A stretch of 64,000 nt of DNA, from contig NZ_JBAWKC010000002.1 of NCBI RefSeq assembly GCF_044003965.1, positions 62,001-126,000 on the forward strand, in the 5' to 3' direction. The DNA is from Yeosuana aquiaggeris (GTDB lineage: Bacteria > Bacteroidota > Bacteroidia > Flavobacteriales > Flavobacteriaceae). The position numbers and the translations under genes are program-made. The first letter of the stretch is position 1. Every line of letters starts with the position of its first letter. This document shows positions 35,412 to 44,240 of the stretch, piece by piece. The notes beneath the pieces were generated by a model. The model ran no database searches. It was not told the origin of the DNA and saw only the letters and a list, made by a program, of their open reading frames with translations.

Positions 35412-36386
35412 ATGCTATCAATAGAAACATACCAACAGAAATTTGTTGAATATCTTGAAGATTATTCTGTGGTTAAAGAACCTAAAAATCTTTACGAGCC
35501 TATTCAATATATTTTGAAATTAGGGGGAAAGCGTATGCGACCTGTTTTAACCCTAATGACCTCTGAAATTTTTAATTCAGATTTTAAGAGTAGTTTAAAT
35601 GCGGCCTTAAGTATTGAGGTGTTTCATAATTTTTCTCTAGTCCATGATGATATTATGGATGATGCCCCTTTGCGCAGAGGCAAAGAAACAGTGCATGAAA
35701 AATGGGATATCAATACCGGCATTCTTTCAGGAGATGCCATGCTTATTATGGCTTATCAATTATTTGAAGCCTATGATAACAATACTTTTAGAGCTTTAGC
35801 GCAATTGTTTAGTAAAACAGCTTTAGAAGTTTGTGAAGGCCAGCAATATGATGTTGATTTTGAAACCAGAAATGATGTCACTATTTCTGAGTATTTAAAA
35901 ATGATTGAATATAAAACAGCTGTTTTAGTAGGAGCAGCCATGAAAATGGGGGCTATTGTTGCAGAAGCCTCTGAAAAAGATCAGGAAAATATTTATGAAT
36001 TTGGAAAAAATTTGGGAATAGCCTTTCAGTTACAAGATGATTATTTAGATGCTTTTGGAGATCCAAAAACATTTGGGAAACAGGTAGGAGGTGATATTAT
36101 TGAAAATAAAAAAACCTTTTTATATATCAATGCTTTGAATCTTTCCATTTATGAAGAGCGTATTCAATTACAGGATTTATTTAGTATTAGCCCTACTAAT
36201 CCTGATGAAAAAATTGAAATAGCAAAGCAAATCTTTATTGATAGCGGGGCTACAAAAGCCACTAAAGAGGCCATTCACACCTATACTCAAAAGGCTTTTG
36301 GTGTTTTAGAATCATTAAATATTTCGGAAGATAAAAAGTTGCTTTTGAAACAGTTTGGAGAACAATTAATGAATAGAAATATATAA
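35412..36386 (+). CDS. polyprenyl diphosphate synthase
   Basis: Trans-isoprenyl diphosphate synthase of 324 aa that extends farnesyl-type chains with IPP, probably for the menaquinone side chain (chain length not readable). It has both aspartate-rich motifs: FARM in LVHDDIMDDAP and SARM in QLQDDYLDAFGD, plus GGKRMRP near the start. I start at ATG 35412; a TTG at 35394 would extend the frame but its codons overlap the -7 box. Its stop overlaps the next start (TAATG). Confidence 0.93.
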   Translation: MLSIETYQQKFVEYLEDYSVVKEPKNLYEPIQYILKLGGKRMRPVLTLMTSEIFNSDFKSSLNAALSIEVFHNFSLVHDDIMDDAPLRRGKETVHEKWDINTGILSGDAMLIMAYQLFEAYDNNTFRALAQLFSKTALEVCEGQQYDVDFETRNDVTISEYLKMIEYKTAVLVGAAMKMGAIVAEASEKDQENIYEFGKNLGIAFQLQDDYLDAFGDPKTFGKQVGGDIIENKKTFLYINALNLSIYEERIQLQDLFSISPTNPDEKIEIAKQIFIDSGATKATKEAIHTYTQKAFGVLESLNISEDKKLLLKQFGEQLMNRNI

Positions 36387-36733
36387 TGCAATTTCCAGCG
36401 ACGTTTGAGGCTTTAATTACTGAAGCTAATCAGCTTAAGTTATATAAAAAGCTTATTGAGCAACTGAATAAGGATTTTTTATTAGCAAATATTAATGTAG
36501 ATTTTCATGAAGATATATTACCAACCAGCTTAAAGTTAATACTTCACGAAACAATTTTTGACCTTATACAAAACAAGTTTAATGATTATTTAAACTTATT
36601 ATATATCATTGATGTTCCTGAAAAGCAAATAAAGAGTTTGGATGGTGAAGACACATTATTACTTTCAGAACAGGTTTCTTTTTTGATTTTAAAAAGAGAA
36701 TGGCAAAAAGTGTGGTACAGAAATAATTATTAA
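36386..36733 (+). CDS. conserved hypothetical protein coupled to polyprenyl synthase
   Basis: A 115-aa soluble protein with no signal peptide, membrane segment or recognisable motif; composition is helical, Leu- and Lys-rich. Its ATG shares one base with the previous stop codon (TAATG), so translation is coupled to the isoprenoid enzyme. A strong terminator follows at once. Function unknown. Confidence 0.7.
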   Translation: MQFPATFEALITEANQLKLYKKLIEQLNKDFLLANINVDFHEDILPTSLKLILHETIFDLIQNKFNDYLNLLYIIDVPEKQIKSLDGEDTLLLSEQVSFLILKREWQKVWYRNNY

Positions 36734-36734
36734 A

Positions 36735-36772
36735 AAAAGAGGCTTTTAAAAGAAATTTTAAAAGCCTCTTTT
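36735..36772. terminator. terminator between hypothetical gene and ric
   Basis: A perfect 17-bp stem with loop GAAA (36735-36751 and 36756-36772, core AAAAGAGGCTTTTAAAA). T runs are better on the minus strand, so it serves ric at least as well as the rightward operon. Confidence 0.88.
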
Positions 36773-36795
36773 AAATTTGCTATTAATATTAAATC

Positions 36796-37518
36796 TCAAT
36801 TATTCATTAAAGTATGTTCCAGGAGTTTTGCCTTTGGGTGTAAAATATTATTTTCCAAATGAATATGCTGATGTAAATCCTGTTCAAATTCATCCAATTT
36901 GGCGTAAAGCGCTCTAAAAGTATTGCACGCGTCTTCAGGAGGAGTATAGTTATTGGATAACCTTGCAATTTCTTTAAAAATATCGCCTACGGCCTCATGT
37001 TCCATTTCCATCATAGTAATGGGATTATTGATAGTTCCAAATGAAGGAGCATTTAAACGTTTACTGTTTGGGTCAAGTTGTAAGAGAGATTTTATGTAAG
37101 GAAATAGAATGGTCTCTTCTTTTTGCATATGTGAAGCTAATTCATTGGCTGCTTCATTAAAAAGTGTGTTAATTTTTAATACCTCTTTATAATGGTGGCC
37201 ATGTACTTCTGCTACTCTATTAGAATATTGTAAAATTAATGGAATGGATTCTAGAACATACGTGTGATGAATATTTAAAATATGGTCAATTAAAAAATCA
37301 AGTTTCCATGAATTATAATTATACGCTTTAGGAGCGTCATCAACTTTTAATAATTCCTCTTTTAGTTGAGAATAATCGAGGTTCTTTTTTTTGCAAGCTT
37401 TGTCAATGGTTATGCCGCCGCCACAACAAAAGTCGATGCCATACTTTTTGAATACGTGTGCGGTTTTAATATTTTCTGAAACGACTTCAGCTACTGTTTT
37501 ATGGTCTATAGTAATCAT
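36796..37518 (-). CDS. ric: iron-sulfur cluster repair di-iron protein (RIC/ScdA/YtfE)
   Basis: A 240-aa cytoplasmic protein that repairs Fe-S clusters damaged by nitric oxide or oxidants. N-terminal ScdA domain (about 1-60) with the cysteine pair in GIDFCCGGG; C-terminal hemerythrin-like di-iron domain with its histidines and glutamates (ILNIHHTYV, EVHGHHYKEV, LASHMQKEE, MEMEHEAVG, DLHQHIHLENN). It lies just downstream of the nos cluster but has its own promoter, with a Crp/Fnr-type dyad at 37611-37622 and a 5' leader of about 57 nt. Confidence 0.92.
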   Translation of the reverse strand: MITIDHKTVAEVVSENIKTAHVFKKYGIDFCCGGGITIDKACKKKNLDYSQLKEELLKVDDAPKAYNYNSWKLDFLIDHILNIHHTYVLESIPLILQYSNRVAEVHGHHYKEVLKINTLFNEAANELASHMQKEETILFPYIKSLLQLDPNSKRLNAPSFGTINNPITMMEMEHEAVGDIFKEIARLSNNYTPPEDACNTFRALYAKLDEFEQDLHQHIHLENNILHPKAKLLEHTLMNN

Positions 37519-37547
37519 AATGCAATGTTTTTGTATATCTATTTTAT

Positions 37548-37571
37548 AAAAAAGATATTTTTGTCTTTTTT
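37548..37571 (-). promoter_or_regulatory. candidate Rrf2 operator in the ric leader
   Basis: An inverted repeat with 8-bp arms (AAAAAAGA / TCTTTTTT) and 8-nt spacer. On the minus strand it contains AAGACAAAAATATC, identical to 44833-44846 before the Rrf2 gene, and in both places the 14-mer ends 35 nt before the start codon. Confidence 0.5.
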
Positions 37572-37579
37572 ATATTAAT

Positions 37580-37622
37580 CAAAAATAATGTATTGCATTA
37601 TTCTAAAGTATGATTATTATCA
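37580..37622 (-). promoter_or_regulatory. Crp/Fnr-type promoter of ric
   Basis: Minus-strand -7 TATTTTTG (37580-37587) with the dyad TGATTATTATCA at 37611-37622, close to the Fnr box TTGAT-N4-ATCAA. Dyad centre (37616.5) is 36.5 nt from the final G of the -7, placing it near -41.5. Confidence 0.6.
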
Positions 37623-37658
37623 GTTCTGCTATTACCTCAAAAAGTATGGGGTGAAATT

Positions 37659-38441
37659 TTAGAAATCCTTTTTGGCTGATTTGTACACAATCCTCAATAC
37701 TGGTAGAACTACCCAAATGCTTAACATTAATATTGATACAATTAAACCAAATTGAGTGCCAAAAAATTGTTTAAATACCGCTCCTGTATAACCCAGTAAA
37801 GCGGAAATATCTAACTTCAATAAAATAAGGGTTCTTGAAAGGTCAATGGGATTCAGCATGGTTCCTACTAAGGATAATTTGTCTAAAGGATAATCTTCAA
37901 AAAGTATTAATGACATTAAAAAGATACCATCATAAATGATGGCTAAAAAAAGCCATAACAAGATAGAATACCCAAAACCCTTAATTTTATTTTCATTTGA
38001 AAGCGCGATATTAAAAGCCAATGCACTAAATATAAACGTGAGAAAAACACCAGTTATAAGCAGCAATGAAAAATCCCAAATAGCATGTGATTTAAATAAT
38101 CCATAAAGAATAAAAGGGATGCCTAAGCCTAATACTAAACTCATTGATAAGGAAATGGCAACTCCTAAATACTGACCCAAAAATATAGTGGATCGTTTTA
38201 AGGGTTGTGCCAATAAAAGTTCTGTAAATTCTTTAGAATTGTAATAGTACATGACGCCGAAGATGGTTCCAATTAAAGGAACTAAAACGATGTTCACATT
38301 CATTAAAGTAATTACGGCTTTAGAAAGGTCATTGTTTAAAAACAATAAAACAGCCCCTAAAGCTAAGTAAAAGGCAAAATATATGTAACTCCAGCGGCTA
38401 CGTATTAAATCAAAAAAACTATATTTTAAAATTTTAAGCAT
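37659..38441 (-). CDS. nosY: ABC transporter permease NosY
   Basis: A 260-aa inner-membrane protein with about six transmembrane helices and no other motif. It overlaps nosF by 8 bp. In the NosDFY system it is the membrane channel through which ATP hydrolysis by NosF acts on periplasmic NosD during assembly of the copper-sulfide centre of NosZ. Last gene of the nos operon. Confidence 0.87.
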   Translation of the reverse strand: MLKILKYSFFDLIRSRWSYIYFAFYLALGAVLLFLNNDLSKAVITLMNVNIVLVPLIGTIFGVMYYYNSKEFTELLLAQPLKRSTIFLGQYLGVAISLSMSLVLGLGIPFILYGLFKSHAIWDFSLLLITGVFLTFIFSALAFNIALSNENKIKGFGYSILLWLFLAIIYDGIFLMSLILFEDYPLDKLSLVGTMLNPIDLSRTLILLKLDISALLGYTGAVFKQFFGTQFGLIVSILMLSIWVVLPVLRIVYKSAKKDF

Positions 38442-39141
38442 GGTTCTCAGTTAGTATAGACGCAATAGCACGTTCAAAATCGGGTTGATTGGTTTTAGTT
38501 TTGAGTTCATTGATGGTTCCCTTAAAATAAATTTCCCCTTCTAATAAGAAAACAATTTCATCAGAGACTTCTTCTACAAAACTCATGATATGTGAGGTAA
38601 TTAATATGGTTTTACCCTTGGCTTTTTCCGCTTGAATTAAATCCTTTAATCGTATTAATGAAATAGGATCTAATCCTGATGTGGGTTCATCTAAAATAAT
38701 AAGCGGACTATCAAACATAAATGCCAAAACAATATTTACTTTCTGTTTTGTCCCGCCAGAAAGATTGCCAAGTTTTTTATCAAGAAAAGACTCTAGTTTA
38801 AACATTTTAATCAAGGCCTCATCATTAGTGGCTTTACCACGTAAATCTTTAATCATGGTAATGAGTTCGTTGACCTTTAAATTGCTAGGAAAGTTTGCTA
38901 TCTGTGGTAGATAATCAATTTTATTTCTGTAGGCACAACTTTTTTTAATGCTTTTTCCAAGAACTGAAATAGTGCCTTTATTAGGAATTACCATTCCTAA
39001 GATGGATTTTATCATGGTGGTTTTACCTGAGCCATTTGGTCCAAGTACTGCAAAGATGCCACCTTCTTTTATTTCAAGATTAACACCATTTAATACAATG
39101 TTCTTCCCAAATTGCTTGTGTAAGTTTTGAATGCTTACCAT
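38434..39141 (-). CDS. nosF: ABC transporter ATP-binding protein NosF
   Basis: A 235-aa ATPase with Walker A GPNGSGKT (34-41), signature LSGGTKQK (127-134) and Walker B IILDEP (148-153). It overlaps nosD by 7 bp and nosY by 8 bp. Context, rather than sequence alone, assigns it to NosF. Confidence 0.9.
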   Translation of the reverse strand: MVSIQNLHKQFGKNIVLNGVNLEIKEGGIFAVLGPNGSGKTTMIKSILGMVIPNKGTISVLGKSIKKSCAYRNKIDYLPQIANFPSNLKVNELITMIKDLRGKATNDEALIKMFKLESFLDKKLGNLSGGTKQKVNIVLAFMFDSPLIILDEPTSGLDPISLIRLKDLIQAEKAKGKTILITSHIMSFVEEVSDEIVFLLEGEIYFKGTINELKTKTNQPDFERAIASILTENHA

Positions 39142-40382
39142 ATTATTTTTTTAATTAAAGGATTGTTATCTAATAAATTATCTGGTGTAAAAACAGGTGA
39201 TACTTTTTCGGAAAAATCAATAATGTCTATAAATAAACTTCGTAATAAAATAATAGTTTCGGGTGTTCTGTTTACAATATAGGAGAATAATTTAACAGGT
39301 CTGTACGGCACATCTCCAATGCCATTTTTGTCTAAATCATAACCAGTATAATTACTCCAGTAATTTTTATCAAACATATTGTCATTAATATTACTGTTAT
39401 ATGAAATGTCAAATGAATTATATAAAAAATTATTCCCAATAAATTTATTGGTGTAACAGGCGCCTCTCACTTTTATTGCCCAGCCATTATTTATAAAATT
39501 GTTGTTTTCATAATCAATTCTGTTGGATCCTTCAATATTAATTCCTATAGTGTTTTCTTCAAAAATATTGCCCCTGATTTCCGCATCGTTTATTTCTTTT
39601 AAAAGCAGTCCGTAGGATGCTGTACCCCAATTATTTTTAAAGGTATTTGACAACATTTTTATTTTTTTTGAAAACATAACAGCGACACCAGCGCCATTAT
39701 TTGAGAATTCATTGTTTTCATAAGTATCATTATTTGAAAACATAAAATGCAGTCCATATCTAAGATTATTGGTGCTTACATTATTTTTAATGATACAATT
39801 GTCTGAAAACTCCAAATAAATACCATCTCTAACATGTTGAACAATATTATTTTCAATAATAATATTCCTGCAATACCATAGTTGTATGGCATTACCAGAA
39901 TTATGTTCTGTAACGGCATCACCTATTATCTTGTTATGATATACTTTCCCGTCGGCGGCTTTTTCAAGATAAATGCCAAAAAACAGTTTTTCAAGTACCA
40001 AGTTTTTTATTTCAAAATCCTTGCTTCGTTTTACCCTAATGGCAGCAAAGTCTTCGGTATAACTGGTTCCTACATTGATAATAAACAATCCATCTACAAT
40101 CACGTGGTCTGAAACAATGGTGATGATTTCTCCTTTTAGTTCACCATCAATAACTGGGTAATTTTCCCCTATGATGGTGAGGGGCTTATTTATTTTAATA
40201 TTATATTCTTTATAAGTGCCTTTTTTTACAATAATAGTATCATAATCTTTAGCCAAAGCAATAGCTTGTTTTAACGTGCTTGTTTGACAGTCTTTACAGA
40301 CGATAATTGGCTGTGCCAAAAACGTTTGGGCACAACCTAAAAGAATTGTTAAAAGACTATATCTAAAAAATTGATGGGTCAC
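39135..40382 (-). CDS. nosD: nitrous oxide reductase maturation protein NosD
   Basis: A 415-aa periplasmic protein with signal peptide (ending near FLAQ) and a right-handed beta-helix of CASH repeats, visible as repeated NIIIENN / CIIKNNV / DTYENNEFSNN strand-turn units. It hands sulfur or copper to NosZ together with NosF and NosY. A 131-bp gap without a hairpin separates it from nosL. The cysteines CKDC near the N-terminus (about 28-31) may bind copper (inference). Confidence 0.93.
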   Translation of the reverse strand: MTHQFFRYSLLTILLGCAQTFLAQPIIVCKDCQTSTLKQAIALAKDYDTIIVKKGTYKEYNIKINKPLTIIGENYPVIDGELKGEIITIVSDHVIVDGLFIINVGTSYTEDFAAIRVKRSKDFEIKNLVLEKLFFGIYLEKAADGKVYHNKIIGDAVTEHNSGNAIQLWYCRNIIIENNIVQHVRDGIYLEFSDNCIIKNNVSTNNLRYGLHFMFSNNDTYENNEFSNNGAGVAVMFSKKIKMLSNTFKNNWGTASYGLLLKEINDAEIRGNIFEENTIGINIEGSNRIDYENNNFINNGWAIKVRGACYTNKFIGNNFLYNSFDISYNSNINDNMFDKNYWSNYTGYDLDKNGIGDVPYRPVKLFSYIVNRTPETIILLRSLFIDIIDFSEKVSPVFTPDNLLDNNPLIKKIIW

Positions 40383-40513
40383 AGAATATGGAAATAATTT
40401 ATTTTTATGCTAAAGTATGTAAATGAATTTTTAGTTTTTTGAATGACTTAGTATAAATAATAAGATATTGATATGAAAACAATAATCCTATTATTATAAA
40501 AATCTGAAAATAA

Positions 40514-40948
40514 TTATTGCAAATGATTTAATAATTCCTGCCAAGAATAAATAGTGCCGCCCTTTTCTGATTGTACCATCAATGCCTCATTGTTTGTTTT
40601 AAAAGCGGACAAATAGGCTCCCATGGGGCTGGGAATATTTTTACTAATTAAAAAAGTTGCTTTAGTAGCATCAATAAGTGCTTCTGGTTCATTATAGTTG
40701 TTTGATAGGTATAATTTGATTTCTGAAGTATCGAATTCTTTTTTAAAGTTGACCATACATTCAGTAGCATCAAACGTATAAATTTTACCTTTTTTAGTCA
40801 CTATTTCTGCAGCATGAATTTTATCTACAATGGTCATTTTACAATAATGACAGCCATCTGCACCATAATTGATGGCTTTTGGAGAAGGATTACAACTGTA
40901 AAAAAGCCAAATCAAAGCGATTAGTGTACCTTTTTTTATTGTTTTCAT
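40514..40948 (-). CDS. nosL: copper chaperone lipoprotein NosL
   Basis: A 144-aa lipoprotein (lipobox FYSC, C19) with the NosL copper site CHYCKM (33-38) followed by the domain that continues EIVTKKGKIYTFDATECM. It delivers copper to NosZ for the CuZ centre. 30 bp after the preceding membrane gene. Confidence 0.92.
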   Translation of the reverse strand: MKTIKKGTLIALIWLFYSCNPSPKAINYGADGCHYCKMTIVDKIHAAEIVTKKGKIYTFDATECMVNFKKEFDTSEIKLYLSNNYNEPEALIDATKATFLISKNIPSPMGAYLSAFKTNNEALMVQSEKGGTIYSWQELLNHLQ

Positions 40949-40978
40949 TGATATAAGTTGGTGGATTTATAAAATGTT

Positions 40979-41569
40979 TTAAACTTTTTTTATTTGTTTC
41001 TTCCCATAGAAAAACGCTATTAGTGAGGAGAAAATACCCGCACCTAATAAATAGGCCCCTAACCTAGGATAAGAATGTGCAGTAAAATTTAAAATATGTT
41101 TTGTGCCAAATAGAGGAGGCTGGAAGCCCATTACCGATCCATCAGGATTTGTAAATTTCATAATCGCTTTTGGATCTAAATTATGTCCGTAATCATGTTC
41201 CCAGAGATAAAAATCATAAATACCCGCAGCACTTAATACAACCATTAAAATAAACCATGCAAAGAACCATTTGTAATTTCCTTTAAAGGCAATAATTAGT
41301 CCTATTAGTGTAGAAATAAGGATACCAATAGGGAAAATTTTAAATTCTGGTATGGCATCAGGAATATATTTCATCCCTACATAATGGTTCATTAAATTAA
41401 TGTTTTTAATATCATGTGGATGGGCATCTGCAAAATCATTAATATGAATATTCATCCCTAAAGGAATAGGGTATTGAGGCGCTTCTAAGGTAATATTCCA
41501 TAAAGGAAAAATAAACAATCCTAATGGCAATAATGCCGCAATGAGCATAATGATATTTGGCTTTTTCAT
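40979..41569 (-). CDS. membrane protein of the nos cluster, NosB-like position
   Basis: A 196-aa integral membrane protein with four predicted helices (about 6-27, 80-97, 101-122 and 169-187) and a His-rich periplasmic stretch between helices 1 and 2 (NDFADAHPHDIKNINLMNHY). It follows nosZ directly, the place of NosB in clade II clusters such as Wolinella. I assign it by position and topology, not by a diagnostic motif. A role in NosZ maturation or electron transfer is inferred. Confidence 0.65.
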   Translation of the reverse strand: MKKPNIIMLIAALLPLGLFIFPLWNITLEAPQYPIPLGMNIHINDFADAHPHDIKNINLMNHYVGMKYIPDAIPEFKIFPIGILISTLIGLIIAFKGNYKWFFAWFILMVVLSAAGIYDFYLWEHDYGHNLDPKAIMKFTNPDGSVMGFQPPLFGTKHILNFTAHSYPRLGAYLLGAGIFSSLIAFFYGKKQIKKV

Positions 41570-41607
41570 GATTTTATATTTAGGGTTTTATTGGTGATTT
41601 GAAAAGA

Positions 41608-41634
41608 AAGGCGAGAGCGATCAACTCTCGCCTT
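41608..41634 (-). promoter_or_regulatory. stem-loop after nosZ
   Basis: A perfect 10-bp GC-rich stem (AAGGCGAGAG / CTCTCGCCTT) with a 7-nt loop in the 109-bp gap between nosZ and the membrane gene. The minus strand continues TCTTTTC, a weak T tract. It could be a leaky terminator or 3' stabiliser that raises nosZ over the maturation genes. Confidence 0.6.
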
Positions 41635-41678
41635 AATTGGAAATAAACCACTAAAATCAAATTTCCAGTTTTAATTTT

Positions 41679-43640
41679 TTAAAAATCTTCTCCTAAAGAC
41701 CAAGATAATTCAATGTTTGAAGAAGCAGGTGATACTCTTACATAACCTTGCATTTCTTGATGTAATGCTGAACAGAAATCAGTACAATAGAAAGGCCAAA
41801 CGCCCACCTGTTTTGGTTCCCAGACAAACGTTTCTGTCTGTCCTGGCATGATTAATAACTCAGAGGTGTTTGCTCCTATCATCGCTATTCCGTGGGGAAC
41901 ATCGTAATCTTGTTCCAAATTAGTTACATGGAAATACACTTTATCACCAACTTTTATACCTTCAATATTATCTGGTGAAAAATGGCTTCTTATCATGGTC
42001 ATTTGAACATGAACTTCATTTCCTTTTCTAACTACTTTAGTATCTGCATCAGATTTTGCTGCATAAGGATGTTTGTTTTCTTCAAGTTTGTATAATTTTT
42101 TTGAATTAGCTTCAATTAATGAAGCTGGGCAACCTGCGGCGTAATGAGGTTCTCCAATAGTTGGGAAATCTAACAGCAATTCCATTTTATCTCCAGAAAT
42201 ATCATATAACTGAGCCGATTGGGTCACTTCAGGACCAGTTGGTAAATAACGGTCTTTTGTAATTTTATTCATTGCTACTACATATTTACCAAATGGCTCG
42301 GCGGAATTTCCTCCAGGAATCATTAAGTGACCAACAGAATAGTAAGTTGGCTTTCTATCCAAAACTTCCCAAGTACCTAATTTCCATTTTACAACTTCTG
42401 AAGATATAAAGAAGGTAGTGTAAGCATTTCCTTTTCCATCAAATTCTGTATGTAATGGGCCTAATCCTGGTTGTTCAACAGATCCTGCTAAAACATCCTC
42501 AAATTTTAAAATGGGGATGCCATAAGCTTCACCATCAAATTTTTTATTTTCAATAGCATCTAACATTTTTGTAAAAGAGTGAACGGTCAGGTTGGCCGAA
42601 AGTTTTCCGTTACCAACAATGTATTCGCCTGTTGGATCTACATCGCAACCATGAGGCGATTTTGGTGTAGGTAAAAAATATACAGCACCAGGAACATCTA
42701 GTGGATTCACAGTTAGAACTTCATTTATCATAGTTGATGTAGCAGTATGAGTTTCATCACTATATAAATTGTGAGCATAATTTGTTGGCATTTTGGTGCC
42801 ACCACCATTATTTACATATTCTTCAATTTTTTTCCAATTAATGGCGGCAATAAAATCTTTATCATTTTGAGAAGCATTAACTTCTAAAAGTGAGTTAGCT
42901 TCTTCGGTGTTATAAGTTGTAAAAAAGAACCAGCCATGAGATTTTCCTCTACCAGGGTGAGATAAATCATAATCAAATCCAGGCATTAATATTTGAAATT
43001 TAATGGCCATTTCACCGTTTTCCGGATTTACTTTTAAAAAAGATAAGGCCCCCTTAAAGTTGCCTTTGTAATCTTTAATGGACATATCTCTTTGAGGAAT
43101 TGGCACAGAAAAACGAGTTCCAGCAACAACATATTCCGTGTTTTCAGTCACAAAAGAAGAACTGTGATTTCCTGCACTATTAGGAATTTCAATAATCTCT
43201 GTGGTTTCAAAGGTTGTTAAATCAATTTTAGCAATACGCGGTGTGTTATTGGCATTGATGTATATATATCTGCCATCTAATTTTCCAGCGGTTTGAGATA
43301 TATCTGGGTGATGCGAATCGTCCCAAGGAATAAACCCATGAGAGGTGTTTAACATAGGTTTTGTTTCTTCATTATAACCCCAAGCTTTTTCAGCATCTTG
43401 AGAAAAAACCGGAATCACTTTAAATAGTCTTCCCGAAGGTAATCCGTAAACAGATAATTGTCCACTAAAACCGCCAGAGATAAAGGCATAAAACTCATCG
43501 TGTTCACCGGGTGCTACGTATACTTTTTCAGCTACGTTTGAACTTAAGCCACTGTTTGATTTTGATTCACCATTATTACAGCTGGTAAAAGCCAGAGCAG
43601 TGATAATGAATCCAATAGTAATTTTAAATATGTTTTTCAT
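41679..43640 (-). CDS. nosZ: nitrous oxide reductase (clade II-like, predicted lipoprotein)
   Basis: Terminal reductase turning N2O into N2. It is 653 aa. CuA ligands are complete at the C-terminus: H583 (VPHGIAM), C619 and C623 (YCTDFCSALH), H627 and M630. CuZ histidines include the HH pair in DDSHHP (107-112) and PHGCDVD in the propeller. The N-terminus is a Sec lipoprotein signal (lipobox FTSC, C21) rather than a twin-arginine signal, which places it with the clade II enzymes of Bacteroidota. It is 27 bp after the fasciclin gene and followed by a stem-loop. Confidence 0.96.
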   Translation of the reverse strand: MKNIFKITIGFIITALAFTSCNNGESKSNSGLSSNVAEKVYVAPGEHDEFYAFISGGFSGQLSVYGLPSGRLFKVIPVFSQDAEKAWGYNEETKPMLNTSHGFIPWDDSHHPDISQTAGKLDGRYIYINANNTPRIAKIDLTTFETTEIIEIPNSAGNHSSSFVTENTEYVVAGTRFSVPIPQRDMSIKDYKGNFKGALSFLKVNPENGEMAIKFQILMPGFDYDLSHPGRGKSHGWFFFTTYNTEEANSLLEVNASQNDKDFIAAINWKKIEEYVNNGGGTKMPTNYAHNLYSDETHTATSTMINEVLTVNPLDVPGAVYFLPTPKSPHGCDVDPTGEYIVGNGKLSANLTVHSFTKMLDAIENKKFDGEAYGIPILKFEDVLAGSVEQPGLGPLHTEFDGKGNAYTTFFISSEVVKWKLGTWEVLDRKPTYYSVGHLMIPGGNSAEPFGKYVVAMNKITKDRYLPTGPEVTQSAQLYDISGDKMELLLDFPTIGEPHYAAGCPASLIEANSKKLYKLEENKHPYAAKSDADTKVVRKGNEVHVQMTMIRSHFSPDNIEGIKVGDKVYFHVTNLEQDYDVPHGIAMIGANTSELLIMPGQTETFVWEPKQVGVWPFYCTDFCSALHQEMQGYVRVSPASSNIELSWSLGEDF

Positions 43641-43667
43641 TGTTTGAGTTATTTAAATGGATTTTAT

Positions 43668-44234
43668 TTAGTTTTCTGGTAAAATGACTTTATCTACAAC
43701 ATGTACAATACCATTACCAGCATTGACACTTGCAATAATTTTGGCTCCACCAACATACACATCATCTCCAATGACTTCAACATTGACATTTTGGTTATTG
43801 GCTTGGCCTAATTTTTTAAATTTCTTAAGGAAATCCTTGGAGTAGTTACCAGGAGTTACGTGGTACTTTAAAATATTAGCTAAGGCATCCTTGTTTTCCG
43901 GTTTTAATAAATTCTCAACAGTGCCTTCAGGTAAAGCAGCAAATGCTTCATTTGTTGGCGCAAAAACCATGAGTGGGCCTGCATTTACAAGTGCGTTTTC
44001 TAGCCCAGCGGCTTGAACTGCTGCAACTAGGGTGGTGTGGTCTTTGGATCCAATTGCAATTTGTAAAACATTGGGCGTGGATGCGGAATCATCAATAAAG
44101 GCTTGACCTTGTTTTTCTGTTGTTGGCTGGCTGGCTACTACAGATTCGTCAGTTTGAGTGTTTTTTTCATTTTTACAGTTAAACAAGCATGTAAAAATGA
44201 ATAGGCTCAAAAAAATACTAATAGTTGTTTTCAT
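43668..44234 (-). CDS. fasciclin-domain lipoprotein in the nos operon
   Basis: A 188-aa lipoprotein (LFNC, C20) with one FAS1 domain (about 52-188): NVLQIAIGSKDHTTLVAAV, the H1 box PLMVFAPTNEAFAALP, ILKYHVTPG and the end NGIVHVVDKVILP. FAS1 domains mediate adhesion or protein contacts. Lying between the cytochrome and nosZ, it may organise the N2O-reducing lipoproteins at the membrane (inference). Confidence 0.88.
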   Translation of the reverse strand: MKTTISIFLSLFIFTCLFNCKNEKNTQTDESVVASQPTTEKQGQAFIDDSASTPNVLQIAIGSKDHTTLVAAVQAAGLENALVNAGPLMVFAPTNEAFAALPEGTVENLLKPENKDALANILKYHVTPGNYSKDFLKKFKKLGQANNQNVNVEVIGDDVYVGGAKIIASVNAGNGIVHVVDKVILPEN

Positions 44235-44240
44235 ATGTAA

